A stretch of 64,000 nucleotides of DNA, from NCBI RefSeq assembly GCF_036287235.1, contig NZ_CP142850.1:1443127-1507126 (forward strand). The letters run 5' to 3'. Positions 23,978-32,889 of the stretch are shown here, one piece after another. Position numbers and translations under genes: made by a program. This DNA comes from Exiguobacterium sp. 9-2 (GTDB taxonomy: Bacteria > Bacillota > Bacilli > Exiguobacteriales > Exiguobacteriaceae). Positions within the stretch are counted from its first letter, which is position 1, and every line of letters begins with the position of its first letter. A model generated the notes under the pieces. It did no database searches and had not been told where the DNA came from. It worked only from the letters and a program-made list of their open reading frames with translations.

Positions 23978-24616
23978 ATGAAGAAAATGAGTCCGCTACA
24001 AATCGATCAATTGGATATCTTCTTTTATTGGATCGTCGAACAAAGAAGAGAAACAATCGAGCAATTTTACATACGTAGCAACGAAAACTTTTTAGAACAC
24101 GAATTACTGAAAGAGCGTTTACCGGATAAGGTAGTATTTCGTGCCTGAACGGCTGACAAAACCATGTTTCGCTCGTTTGATTTTGTCTGGAGTCACTGGG
24201 ATACAAACTATGAGTATTTTTTCATGCTGAGACAAAATTGGCAGATCATTTGGGAATGGTTTTACCAGAAGCATTTATATGACGAAACCCCTTTTCAAGT
24301 GTATCCTTCCTCGATTGACGAGACACGAAATCGATATGGTGAAGCGAGTGAACAATTCCAGACCGAAATGAGGCAGTTGCCTGCCGTCAAAGAAGAAGAA
24401 TATCTGTATTGGGAAGTAAACGATTTTTCAAGCAATCACTATGATTTGATGAGTCTTGTCTTAGATTTTGAGGAGGATCGTCATAACACTGAGGAAGTCA
24501 TGCGAAACGATGGATTATACTATGAAGAGGTACTGAATACATGGATCGATCTCGCTTATTCGTTACCAGCGATAGGTCGAGCGATTCAAAGTTTAGACAT
24601 CAATCAAAATGAGTAG
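23978..24616 (+). pseudogene. hypothetical protein interrupted by an in-frame TGA
   Basis: An ORF starting at ATG 23978 (GGGGA at 9 nt) encodes an aromatic-rich soluble protein and stops at TGA 24146-24148. The very same frame continues without any other stop to 24616 and encodes 150+ residues of the same character. The downstream part has no ribosome binding site at its first ATG (24164). Reading through TGA gives one protein of about 212 aa, the likely ancestral product. Function unknown; no family recognised. Confidence 0.65.
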
Positions 24617-24639
24617 ATGACAAGAGAGGATGGATCATC

Positions 24640-25380
24640 ATGAAAGCGATTATTACAGGCATGAATGGTACGGTAGCGCCTGTCGTTGCGGACGTCTTAG
24701 CAAAGCACGATATCGAGACAGTCGCGTGGGATCGGACGAAAGTCTCAACGACTGACGAGTCTCAGATGCGGACGTTTTTAGAAACGGAACGACCGGATTA
24801 TTTCCTACATATTGGGATGGGGTCCGTCAGTTGGACGGAAGCGCTCGTCCGTTTGTGCCAGGAATATCAGATTCCGTTCTTTTTCACGAGTACAGTATCT
24901 GTTTTTTCGGACGACGTACCAGCACCGATTGAAAAGGACGCTGTACCGGATGCGACCGATGAGTATGGTGCCTATAAGATTGCTTGCGAGCAAGCGATTC
25001 AAGCAATTGATCCTCAAGCAAAAATCGTCCGAATCGGCTGGCAGATCGGGACGGAGGCAGGTTCGAACAACATGGTCGACTTCTTCACGAACGAGATGAA
25101 GCAACACGGTGTCATTCAAGCAAGTCGAAACTGGTATCCGTCGAGTTCGTTGCTTGAAGATACAGCAGAAGCGCTCGTTACGATTTTACTTGAACGCGAA
25201 GCGGGGCTTTATCAGTTGAACGGAAACGATCGTTATTCGATGTACGATTTAGCACATGCCTTAAATACACTCCACGCGAAAAACTGGACGATTGAACCAG
25301 TCGATGAACCGCGCCGGGATAACCGGATGGCGACAGATGTCGTTTTGGTCCGTTCGTTGTCAGAACGATTGCCACTCTAA
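24640..25380 (+). CDS. NAD-dependent epimerase / RmlD-like sugar reductase family protein
   Basis: A 246-aa extended SDR. N-terminal GMNGTVAPVVA is a variant Rossmann loop; TSTVSVFSDD and the catalytic Y-G-A-Y-K motif resemble RmlD (dTDP-4-dehydrorhamnose reductase) and related epimerases. No other nucleotide-sugar genes are nearby, so the substrate is open. Strong GAGAGGATGG upstream region and a terminator downstream. Confidence 0.75.
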   Translation: MKAIITGMNGTVAPVVADVLAKHDIETVAWDRTKVSTTDESQMRTFLETERPDYFLHIGMGSVSWTEALVRLCQEYQIPFFFTSTVSVFSDDVPAPIEKDAVPDATDEYGAYKIACEQAIQAIDPQAKIVRIGWQIGTEAGSNNMVDFFTNEMKQHGVIQASRNWYPSSSLLEDTAEALVTILLEREAGLYQLNGNDRYSMYDLAHALNTLHAKNWTIEPVDEPRRDNRMATDVVLVRSLSERLPL

Positions 25381-25384
25381 TCAA

Positions 25385-25428
25385 ACATCCCGCTCTCCTT
25401 GACGTGTATCAAAGAGAGCGGGATGTTT
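25385..25428. terminator. bidirectional terminator
   Basis: ACATCCCGCTCTC (25385-25397) pairs perfectly with 25414-25426, with T-runs in both directions; separates convergent genes. Confidence 0.9.
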
Positions 25429-25429
25429 T

Positions 25430-26569
25430 TTACTGCGTGACTGGCGTTTCCGCGGCAAAAGCGAGTGCCGGTCCAAAGATTTCGTAATGCAGTTTGTCCG
25501 AAGACGCCGTGAAGTGTTTAATGACGTATTGAATCATCGCTTCCGGCCCACAGACGTATGTCGGATCCGTGATGCCTGCGATAACGTCTTTCGGCAGGCG
25601 ACCTACTTGATCCGTCGCCTGATGCTCTGCGTAGCGAATGACGCGTGCGCCACGCTGCTCAAGCAAGGCAAGTTGCTCGTTAAATGGACGATTGCGTTCG
25701 TCTTGGACGGCGTGATGTAACGTTACCTGTCGACCAGCAGCTAAAGATTCGTCTGCCATCGCAAGCATCGGTGTGATGCCGATTCCACCAGCAATCAGAA
25801 CGACGGGTTCACCTGATGCATCAAGCGTGAAGGCCCCAGCTGGCGCACTGATTAACACCGTGTCACCGATTCGAGCTGCATGTAAGTAGTTCGAGACGAT
25901 GCCTTCTCGTTTGACACCAATCGTATAAGTCGTCGTGTTTGATGCCGTCGTCAGACTGTACTGACGATTGTGCCATAAGCCGTCGCTATCTTGAATCCGT
26001 ATCGTGATGTATTGCCCTGCTCGATAATCAGGGAGCGGATTGTCCGTTTTGAAAGTCAGCGAGCGGATGCCGTCTGCTTGTTCCTGGATATCCGAAATCT
26101 TGACGGACTGATAACCGGAAAAGTCTTTCGCCTGTTCGTCCTGCGTGTATAGTTCGGCTTCGAGTGTGATGAACAAATCGGCAATCTCCCCGTACGCTTC
26201 ACCCCACGCTTGCAGGATTGCAGGCGTTGCGGCTTCCCCTAAGACGTCTTGCATCGCTCCGAGTAATTCTTGACCGACGAGTGGATACATCTCCGGCTTG
26301 ATTTGTAGACTCCGGTGTTTATGCAGCACTGGTAATAAGACTGGTTTTAACGTCTCGAGTCGATCGATGTGAGCAGCAGCGGCATAAACGGCTGTAGCGA
26401 GTGCTTGCGATTGTCGGTCACTCCGTTGATTCGATTGATTGAAGACATGTTTGAGTTCTGGATGAGCTTGAAATAAACGTTGATAAAAGACTTTCGTAAT
26501 TGCGGCGCCATGCGATGCAAGGACCGGGACGGTTGATTGAACGATTTGAATGGTAGAGGTTGATAACAT
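25430..26569 (-). CDS. hmp: flavohemoglobin (nitric oxide dioxygenase)
   Basis: A 379-aa Hmp protein, slightly shorter than the usual ~400. Globin domain 1-140 with the proximal histidine region HKHRSLQIKPEMYPLVGQELL; FAD domain with RQYSLT (about residue 200); NAD(P)H domain with GGIGITPMLAM and the C-terminal HYEIFGP. Converts NO plus O2 to nitrate using NAD(P)H. AAAGGAAG precedes the ATG. Monocistronic, with an inverted repeat upstream that may be a regulator site. Confidence 0.92.
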   Translation of the reverse strand: MLSTSTIQIVQSTVPVLASHGAAITKVFYQRLFQAHPELKHVFNQSNQRSDRQSQALATAVYAAAAHIDRLETLKPVLLPVLHKHRSLQIKPEMYPLVGQELLGAMQDVLGEAATPAILQAWGEAYGEIADLFITLEAELYTQDEQAKDFSGYQSVKISDIQEQADGIRSLTFKTDNPLPDYRAGQYITIRIQDSDGLWHNRQYSLTTASNTTTYTIGVKREGIVSNYLHAARIGDTVLISAPAGAFTLDASGEPVVLIAGGIGITPMLAMADESLAAGRQVTLHHAVQDERNRPFNEQLALLEQRGARVIRYAEHQATDQVGRLPKDVIAGITDPTYVCGPEAMIQYVIKHFTASSDKLHYEIFGPALAFAAETPVTQ

Positions 26570-26607
26570 AAGACCACTTCCTTTTCACTAAGTAATGAAC
26601 ACAGTCT

Positions 26608-26651
26608 TAGTATTTCGTAGCCTCGTCATTAATACAACATTTAAAATACTA
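26608..26651 (-). promoter_or_regulatory. inverted repeat upstream of hmp
   Basis: TAGTATTT (26608-26615) and AAATACTA (26644-26651) are exact inverted copies separated by 28 bp in the AT-rich hmp upstream region. It does not read as a clear NsrR or Fnr box, so the regulator is unknown. Confidence 0.4.
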
Positions 26652-26708
26652 GATTAAAGAACTTCGTGCGTTTTGTCACAAGCAAGTCAAAATATCGACA
26701 AGGATTCG

Positions 26709-28340
26709 TCACGATTGATTGGATATCCAGAGCTTTGAGAAATCAAAATAACCGAATGAATCAATTGTGATATTTTGCAGCTCGATCGGATACGGAATTA
26801 GTCGTGTATCGTGATAGAACGGGATGAAATACGATTCGTTAATCAAGTAGCGTTCGATTGCTTGATGAATCGGAAGCCAGTCTTCGAACGGTGTTGTATC
26901 GTATTGTTCAATCCATGTCAGCATCTCGGGCATCTGCTGAAATAGCCGGATCGGTGGTGAAAAAGTATTCGTCATGAACTGATAGAAGGCGTACTGGACA
27001 TTCCGCTCGAACACTTCGGCATGAATGGCGAGATCGATCGTATCGTAGACATGAAAATCCGTAATACTCTCTTCGAATCCGACTTCGACGAACTCATACG
27101 GAATCCCGTCCTGATCAAATCGCTGACAGAGCCAACGTGTTATTTTGTCCGTAAAATCAGTCAACTTGATCCGGATCGGTTGCGTGAACAAAACAGCAGG
27201 ACCGTCCGGGACGGTATACGATGGACTATAGGACTCAAGAAAACCAGAGTCGTTCGGTTGTGTCCGTTCATGGAAGTCATGAATGCCATCACGGACTTCC
27301 GTGATGAGCCGGTGGATATAATGTCGCGCTGCTTTTGATTCAAACGGACCACCGGCGCGTGGATGGAGAAAGACGAGACCAAATCCGGACTGCGTCGCGA
27401 TCGTATCAATCGGACTGGAGTCAGATGCTGATGTCCGGTAGACCGGGTCATATTGCTCCGGCATCTGGATGAACTCAATTCGGTCGAGCAGGGCGCGGAT
27501 GCCAAAGTAATTCGGAAATGCCGTCAGAACGGTTTTCTTATCGTCATGTTGCGTGAGTTGAAATGGTCCCGTTCCAATGCCATCTTTGATGATGCTCGTA
27601 TGTATCGAGGCGAGCTGCGGCAAAATCGAACTCCTGCGCTGATCGAGTGTGAGATCGACCCGGTACGGACCGTTTGAGACGATATGTTTGACGTGCCGAT
27701 AAGAAGAGGCATAAGCCGGATAGTTGATCAGAGCACGGAGACTCTTCGTCACTTCCTTACTCGACAGGAGGGAACCATCATGAAAGCGGACGTCCTTACG
27801 TAAGAAGAGACTGAGCATCGGACCATTCCAGGCATAGTGATGTGCCAGTTCGCCTTGGATGTTGCCGTCGACGTCAATCGTAAACAAACGGTTGAAGACG
27901 TTTTGGACGAGGTGAGCACTATGAATGTCAGCTGCTTCTAACGGGTGTGTCGTCAAGAAGTTGCGTTTCCGAGGAATCAGCAAGGCGTCCGATGTCGTTT
28001 GCGTATAGCCGAACTTTCGCTCGAGTTGGCGCATGAAGCGTCCTGCTTGGGCCGGTGACCAGTCCCACGACAGTTCTTCCGTCACTGATTCGATCGAATC
28101 ACGGTCGATCCGCTCGAGCATCCGTTTCGCATACTCCCGTTCGACGTGGCGTAACCAGACGAGTTCACTTAAGTTGCCCCGTCCGCGACCACTCGTGTAA
28201 TTCATCCAGCCGTCTTCCTGCCATTTATTAAGATATCGTTTCGTTTGTTTAGGACTTAAATGGATCGCTTCCGCGAGTGTCGTGATCGGATAATGTCCAT
28301 TTCGGCAAGTCTTCCATAACATAAAAAGATAAGCATCCAT
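26709..28340 (-). CDS. SgrR-like regulator: HTH plus solute-binding (SBP_bac_5) domain
   Basis: A 543-aa protein. N-terminal winged helix (YPITTLAEAIHLSPKQTKRYLNKWQEDGW, residues about 15-50) in the SgrR_N style, then a family 5 solute-binding domain (HSAHLVQNVFNRLFTID, DVRFHDGSLLSSKEVTKSLRALI). No signal peptide, so it senses a cytoplasmic ligand. Divergent from an MFS exporter by about 100 bp and likely controls it, as SgrR controls its neighbouring transporter in enterobacteria (inference). Confidence 0.82.
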   Translation of the reverse strand: MDAYLFMLWKTCRNGHYPITTLAEAIHLSPKQTKRYLNKWQEDGWMNYTSGRGRGNLSELVWLRHVEREYAKRMLERIDRDSIESVTEELSWDWSPAQAGRFMRQLERKFGYTQTTSDALLIPRKRNFLTTHPLEAADIHSAHLVQNVFNRLFTIDVDGNIQGELAHHYAWNGPMLSLFLRKDVRFHDGSLLSSKEVTKSLRALINYPAYASSYRHVKHIVSNGPYRVDLTLDQRRSSILPQLASIHTSIIKDGIGTGPFQLTQHDDKKTVLTAFPNYFGIRALLDRIEFIQMPEQYDPVYRTSASDSSPIDTIATQSGFGLVFLHPRAGGPFESKAARHYIHRLITEVRDGIHDFHERTQPNDSGFLESYSPSYTVPDGPAVLFTQPIRIKLTDFTDKITRWLCQRFDQDGIPYEFVEVGFEESITDFHVYDTIDLAIHAEVFERNVQYAFYQFMTNTFSPPIRLFQQMPEMLTWIEQYDTTPFEDWLPIHQAIERYLINESYFIPFYHDTRLIPYPIELQNITIDSFGYFDFSKLWISNQS

Positions 28341-28442
28341 CGTACTTCTCCTCCTTAAAAGGGGACATCTTTTTTATATGACGTCCATTTTTCTTATGTA
28401 TTGTCTTGTTTATGATACAGGTAGAGAATGGAAGGTGACAAT

Positions 28443-29678
28443 ATGAAATGGAAAGAAATACCGAAACCAATTAAAGTACGTCTCATCACATCGTTTTTCA
28501 ACCGCGCTGTCTCGTTTTCGATCATGCCGTTCATGGCTCTCTTGTTCGTCAAGGCATTCAACGAAGTCATCGCCGGTGCGTTTTTGATCGCGATGGTCTT
28601 CGTCAGCTTCATCACCAATCTACTCGGCGGATATCTCGCCGACCGCTTCTCTCGTAAACGCCTACTCGTCACGACATCTGCGCTCACGGCGTTGACGTTC
28701 ATCACGATGGCGATCTCGTTGACGCTCGACTGGATGCTGTTGTTCATGGTCATTTACGCCGTCTTCTCGGTGACGAGTAATCTTGGTCGTCCGGCAATGG
28801 GGGCGATCATCATCGATGCGACGACGAAGGAGAACCGCCAAGCGGTCTATGCGCTCGACTACTGGTTGGTCAATCTCTCGATCGCCATCGGAACAGCGCT
28901 CGGGGGCTGGCTCTACGTCAGCAATCAATTGCTGTTGTTTTGGATCTTGAGCTTTACGTCGTCCGTTTTACCGATCGCGTACTACCTGTTTCTCGACGAC
29001 ACACCGCGAACGTGGCAACGTCAGAAACTACGTGGTGTCATCACGGATATCTTTACAAGCTATCAACTCGCTTGGCGGGACCGTCCGTTCGTTAAGGTCG
29101 TCTTTGGTTCGATGTGTATCTTAGCGGCTGAGTTTTCGATGGGGAGTTACGTCGCCGTCCGCCTCGCTGATTCGTTTGAACCACTATCGTTTGCCGGGTG
29201 GTCGATCAACGGGGTTCGGATGATGAGTATCATCAACATCGAAAATACGTTGCTCGTCGTCACGTTGACGTTCGTCGTCCAGCGGCTTGCGAAGCGTCTT
29301 TCTCCGCGCCGGACGCTCGCTGCAGGTCTGATGCTGTACACGATCGGTTACGTTGTCGTGACGAGTGCCAACAGTATGACGGCACTGATGCTTTTTATCT
29401 TCATTGCAACGATCGGCGAGTTGCTCTACTCCCCGGTCTTAAACACACAAAAAGCGAACATGATGCCGGCGGATCAACGCGGGGCGTACTCAGCCTTCGC
29501 CGGAACGTCATTCGCAGGAGCTGATTTGCTTTCTCGGTCGACGATTTTAGTTGGGACATTTTTAATCCCGTCGATGATGAGTGTTTACCTCGGATTGATT
29601 CTTTTGACGGGCTTTGGTTTAGTCTATACAAGTCTGTTCGTGAAGGAATCGGTCGAACGACAGCGAAACGTATCATAA
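28443..29678 (+). CDS. MFS exporter (MdtH/YttB-like)
   Basis: A 411-aa transporter with 12 membrane segments; loop 2-3 motif GGYLADRFSRKR is the classic MFS motif A. The ATG at 28443 has GGAAGGTGA upstream. Immediately divergent from the SgrR-like regulator and followed at 16 nt by a GNAT gene, so it may form an export-plus-acetylation resistance unit. Confidence 0.85.
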   Translation: MKWKEIPKPIKVRLITSFFNRAVSFSIMPFMALLFVKAFNEVIAGAFLIAMVFVSFITNLLGGYLADRFSRKRLLVTTSALTALTFITMAISLTLDWMLLFMVIYAVFSVTSNLGRPAMGAIIIDATTKENRQAVYALDYWLVNLSIAIGTALGGWLYVSNQLLLFWILSFTSSVLPIAYYLFLDDTPRTWQRQKLRGVITDIFTSYQLAWRDRPFVKVVFGSMCILAAEFSMGSYVAVRLADSFEPLSFAGWSINGVRMMSIINIENTLLVVTLTFVVQRLAKRLSPRRTLAAGLMLYTIGYVVVTSANSMTALMLFIFIATIGELLYSPVLNTQKANMMPADQRGAYSAFAGTSFAGADLLSRSTILVGTFLIPSMMSVYLGLILLTGFGLVYTSLFVKESVERQRNVS

Positions 29679-29693
29679 TAAGGGGGAATACAG

Positions 29694-30257
29694 ATGCACT
29701 TACCAGATACGATAGAAACACCACGGCACGTGTTGCGTCGTTGGCAAGAAGACGATGCAGCAGCACTTTACGCTTACGCGAAGGATCCGAATGTCGGACC
29801 GAAGGCAGGCTGGGCACCGCATGCGTCGCTTGGCGAAAGCCGCGAAGTGATCGGGATATTTCAAGCGTCGCCCGGCGAGTATGCCGTGACCGATAAGGAG
29901 ACGGGGGCAGTCATCGGGAGCTTCGGATTTCACTTTAATCGTCGGCCGGACGATTCAATCACCCATGACCGTCAAGTCGAGATCGGCTATGTCCTCGCGC
30001 CTAACTACTGGGGAGAAGGGCGGATGCCGGAAATCGTTGAAGCAATGATTGATTTCATCTTCCGGGAACTGCCGATCGATGTCGTTTGGTGTGGTCACTT
30101 TGATTTTAATGACCAGTCACGCCGTGTCGTTGAGAAACTCGGTTTTACACCTGTTCTTGACCGACCATTCGTATTAGAGCGAATTGACGGACGGACCGTG
30201 ACGAGCCATGTCTACAACTGGACGCGTGAGCGGTATGAAGCAATACAAGGGAATTGA
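29694..30257 (+). CDS. GNAT acetyltransferase, RimJ/RimL type
   Basis: A 187-aa GNAT with ETPRHVLRRWQEDDAAALYAYAKDPNVGPKAGW at the N-terminus, EIGYVLAPNYWGEGRMPEIV (acetyl-CoA loop) and FDFNDQSRRVVEKLGF. GGGGGA precedes the ATG. Shares the transcript with the MFS gene; substrate could be a ribosomal or small-molecule amine. Confidence 0.83.
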   Translation: MHLPDTIETPRHVLRRWQEDDAAALYAYAKDPNVGPKAGWAPHASLGESREVIGIFQASPGEYAVTDKETGAVIGSFGFHFNRRPDDSITHDRQVEIGYVLAPNYWGEGRMPEIVEAMIDFIFRELPIDVVWCGHFDFNDQSRRVVEKLGFTPVLDRPFVLERIDGRTVTSHVYNWTRERYEAIQGN

Positions 30258-30270
30258 TAAATAGATAAAA

Positions 30271-30306
30271 TAAGATGGCGTGCACCGGTGCACGCCATCT
30301 TATTTT
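30271..30306. terminator. perfect-palindrome terminator
   Basis: A 32-bp perfect palindrome (30271-30302) centred on CCGG, followed by TTTTAT. Confidence 0.88.
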
Positions 30307-30348
30307 ATATAGTGATTTCTGAATAGACATAAAAACGAACACATTCTG

Positions 30349-30864
30349 TTATGGCTTGACTTTCATATCTTCGTACCAAAAAAGAGAATAATCCATCATC
30401 AATGAGGATTCATTTTGTTGCCTTAACATGGTAGTAATGTTCCCTAGGTGATACGTACCGTGATTGGCTACATGTAAAAGAATTTCTTCAAAAGTCGTTT
30501 CCCGTGGACCAGACCAAGGATTATCCACATGTATCGCCATAGTAAGATTTGATTTCTGATTTATAAATAGTTGATACTTTGATGCTATATTTTTGAATGC
30601 TGTTTTGAATTCTTCAATTGTATATGCATCAGTTAATGGTAATTGACTCATCGCATCTTGTAGCGCTTGTTGAAATTCTACTTTTTCTAAAACATGAATC
30701 CACATAGTATCAACTGCAAGAATATGACTAAGCGTTTTAGCAATTGTCGGATAAGAGCTTTTCACCTCTTTATTTAATAGATTTTCAGGTAATGCATCCA
30801 TATGATCTAACATCAACTGCATCGCCCAGTTGTGATATTCATACATCGTTTTTCCGGCATTCAT
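30349..30864 (-). CDS. DinB family protein
   Basis: A 171-aa DinB-fold protein. Metal histidines fit TLSHILAVDTMWIHVL and LHVANHGTYHLGNI near the C-terminus (H-x3-H). AAAGGAGCG precedes the ATG. It lies 76 nt downstream of a WYL regulator on the same strand. Lower GC than the surrounding core genes. Probable thiol-dependent transferase or hydrolase. Confidence 0.8.
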   Translation of the reverse strand: MNAGKTMYEYHNWAMQLMLDHMDALPENLLNKEVKSSYPTIAKTLSHILAVDTMWIHVLEKVEFQQALQDAMSQLPLTDAYTIEEFKTAFKNIASKYQLFINQKSNLTMAIHVDNPWSGPRETTFEEILLHVANHGTYHLGNITTMLRQQNESSLMMDYSLFWYEDMKVKP

Positions 30865-30940
30865 CCAAATCGCTCCTTTAATTGTAGTAAGAACTGTCTA
30901 ACTACGTTCATTATAAAAAAGGATATATGACATCTGAGTG

Positions 30941-31846
30941 TCATATATCCTCATATAGATTAACTATTTTTTTGGCTTCATTTCTTAATATGTCTTGTAA
31001 GTAAAAGGGATGAATAACAACTACACCTGATCTGAAGCTTAATAAAATGTTGATTAACCATTCCGCATGTAAAGGTGAAGGTAACAATAAAGTCATCGTA
31101 ACACTACCATCTTCTTCAAAAACCATCGATTGATGCTGAAAATGGTTTAAGACTACATGAATGGATTCAGGATGAACTCTTAACGTGATACTTTCCCGTG
31201 CGGGCTTCACGACAGCTCTGTCTCCAGGAATGGGATGGTTATCCTGAATAGATGTTGAAAGTCTTTGAAGGTTGAGCATATGTGACACTTTGAATTCGCG
31301 GTAATCATTTCTTAAATAACAATAAGCATAAAGGTACCATGTACGAAATTTATATCGTAGAAAAATAGGATCTACTTCTCGAATGGTCTGTTCCTTTTGA
31401 GCACTGATGTATTGAAACAGAACTCTTTTTGATTCTTTGATACTCTTTTGAAGATCAATTAAGAAAGTAGGCTCAATGGATTGATCAGCTAAATCAATGT
31501 GTAAATGGTTATTTTGTTCTTCTGTCGTAAGAATCGATAGCCGTTCTAGCGTATTTTTTAAATCTTGATCATGTAATTGCGCTGATAAACTTTTCATTAA
31601 AGATAGAACATCGACCATAGAAGACGCATTTAAAAAGGTCTTATCCCATTTATAATTCTCAATAATACCGAAACCTCCATTAGTTCCATGATAAGAAGTA
31701 ACGGGAATTCCAGCTGCACTAATGGTTTCGATATCTCGATAAATCGTTCTCTGAGAGACATTTAATTCACTAGCTAATTGAGCGGCCGAGATCGTAGAGC
31801 GATTCAGTAACTTAAATATGATAGTCAGTAATCGTTCGAGTTTCAA
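30941..31846 (-). CDS. WYL-domain transcriptional regulator (YafY/DeoR-type HTH)
   Basis: A 301-aa regulator from a TTG start after AAAGGAG; the longer frame adds an unlikely hydrophobic leader. N-terminal HTH_11 (LERLLTIIFKLLNRSTISAAQLASELNVSQRTIYRDIETI), then the WYL domain (FRTWYLYAYCYLRNDYREFKVSHM). WYL domains bind nucleic acid or nucleotide ligands. Likely controls itself and the DinB gene downstream. Confidence 0.85.
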   Translation of the reverse strand: MKLERLLTIIFKLLNRSTISAAQLASELNVSQRTIYRDIETISAAGIPVTSYHGTNGGFGIIENYKWDKTFLNASSMVDVLSLMKSLSAQLHDQDLKNTLERLSILTTEEQNNHLHIDLADQSIEPTFLIDLQKSIKESKRVLFQYISAQKEQTIREVDPIFLRYKFRTWYLYAYCYLRNDYREFKVSHMLNLQRLSTSIQDNHPIPGDRAVVKPARESITLRVHPESIHVVLNHFQHQSMVFEEDGSVTMTLLLPSPLHAEWLINILLSFRSGVVVIHPFYLQDILRNEAKKIVNLYEDI

Positions 31847-32271
31847 AAAATTCTCCTTTGTATTAAGCACGACTATAGTGTGAACCGTCATTCCATACAA
31901 ATAATTACGTTTAGTATAATTGATTTGTTCGTTCTATGGAGAGATTAAAAAGTACTTCGTAATGAATTGAATCAAAATCCAAAGAAAAAAGTATGCATCG
32001 CGCATACTTTTTGTGGTTTTCCTTATCTTATTAGATATGTTTGAGTTGTGAATCTAATTCAATATGTAATTTTGACCTATTTCTTTAAGAATTTATTCGG
32101 CGATAAGACAGCTACCACTTTGAAGTCGGGAAGCTAACACCAAAAAAATGAAAATTACTTATGAATCATAAAAATGTAAAATCAAGGGTTACGTATGGAA
32201 AAGGAAGTATGTTAAAATTCGGTTCAATTCAAATAAAGTCCTTATCTAAATAAGAAGGAGAGTGGGAAAAA
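31847..32271. other. 425-bp AT-rich intergenic region
   Basis: No convincing gene. It contains the GTATGC hairpin at 31985-32012, and on the minus strand a short reading frame ending ...VVAVLSPNKFLKK that may be a decayed gene end, with a stop just upstream. A possible extended -10 (TATGTTAAAAT) lies ahead of the 33-aa ORF at 32272. Confidence 0.4.
31985..32012. terminator. intrinsic terminator (GTATGC stem)
   Basis: AAAAAAGTATGC pairs with GCATACTTTTT across a five-base loop. Nearly the same stem recurs at 32469. Confidence 0.7.
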
Positions 32272-32373
32272 ATGAATCAGGTTGCAGCCATAAGTATGCT
32301 AGGAAACGTCTTTATTTTTATAGTCGTTTTATACTTTATTTACAAAATGATTCAATACATTCGACTGAAATGA
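32272..32373 (+). CDS. 33-aa single-pass membrane peptide
   Basis: ATG preceded by AGAAGGAGAGTGG, one of the strongest sites in the window. The peptide (MNQVAAISMLGNVFIFIVVL... YKMIQYIRLK) is one membrane helix with a basic tail. It is framed by two hairpins with the same GTATGC stem. Similar size and design to small toxins of type I systems or to small membrane regulators, but no antisense RNA could be identified. Confidence 0.5.
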   Translation: MNQVAAISMLGNVFIFIVVLYFIYKMIQYIRLK

Positions 32374-32468
32374 TCCGTCATCCTATAAAATGAACAATGG
32401 ATGGTTCGATAAAAAAATAATGAGATACATTTTAATGAAACATAGTTGAAAGTGAACGCTAAAGAGCA

Positions 32469-32498
32469 AAAAAAGTATGCGCCGGCGCATACTTTTTT
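32469..32498. terminator. 30-bp perfect palindrome, terminator
   Basis: A-run, GTATGCGCC, GGCGCATAC, T-run; stems pair over 15 bp with no loop bases. Ends the 33-aa gene. Confidence 0.75.
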
Positions 32499-32559
32499 GT
32501 AGAGGATGACAAGAGATCTCTGCTAAAAATATATTATGGAGATACGGGACGCTTGAGCG

Positions 32560-32775
32560 TTAACAATTCATCGTCGAGTGACGCGAATGACTTAACACAG
32601 CCGCATGAGCGTCTTGAATTCCAATATTATAAAAGTGAATAGCAACTGACTCTTTGATGAAATCAAAAACACGTTCTGCGGCGAACTCAGACAGCTCTTC
32701 GTTGCGCTCTTCTAAGAAAAAATCTTAAATAGACTGGATAATTTGTTATTGTTCTTTACTAAATCGATTGAACAT
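32560..32775 (-). pseudogene. DUF2164 protein with two in-frame stops
   Basis: From ATG 32775 (AAAGGGAG upstream) one frame runs 71 codons to TAA at 32560, broken by two TAA codons at codons 10 and 17. The rest fits DUF2164: DFFLEERNEELSEFAAERVFDFIKESVAIHFYNIGIQDAHAAVL. The two stops stand where the family has K/Q residues (AAA or CAA to TAA single changes). Confidence 0.75.
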
Positions 32776-32889
32776 AACGACACTCCCTTTATCTTTGTTG
32801 ATCTCTGAATGATCTAAAAAAAACTACAAGAGAATGTATTTTAAAATCACAGTCTATATTTTGTCGTAAAAAAATGTACATGCCTTCCT

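Noticed and set aside
29694-29933. Long minus-strand frames opposite many core genes (e.g. opposite GNAT, ABC and MCP genes)
   Set aside because: They are codon-bias shadows without start signals or protein-like composition.
31847-32160. Minus-strand frame ending VVAVLSPNKFLKK as the end of a lost gene
   Set aside because: Only about 14 codons before an upstream stop; too short to support beyond a note.
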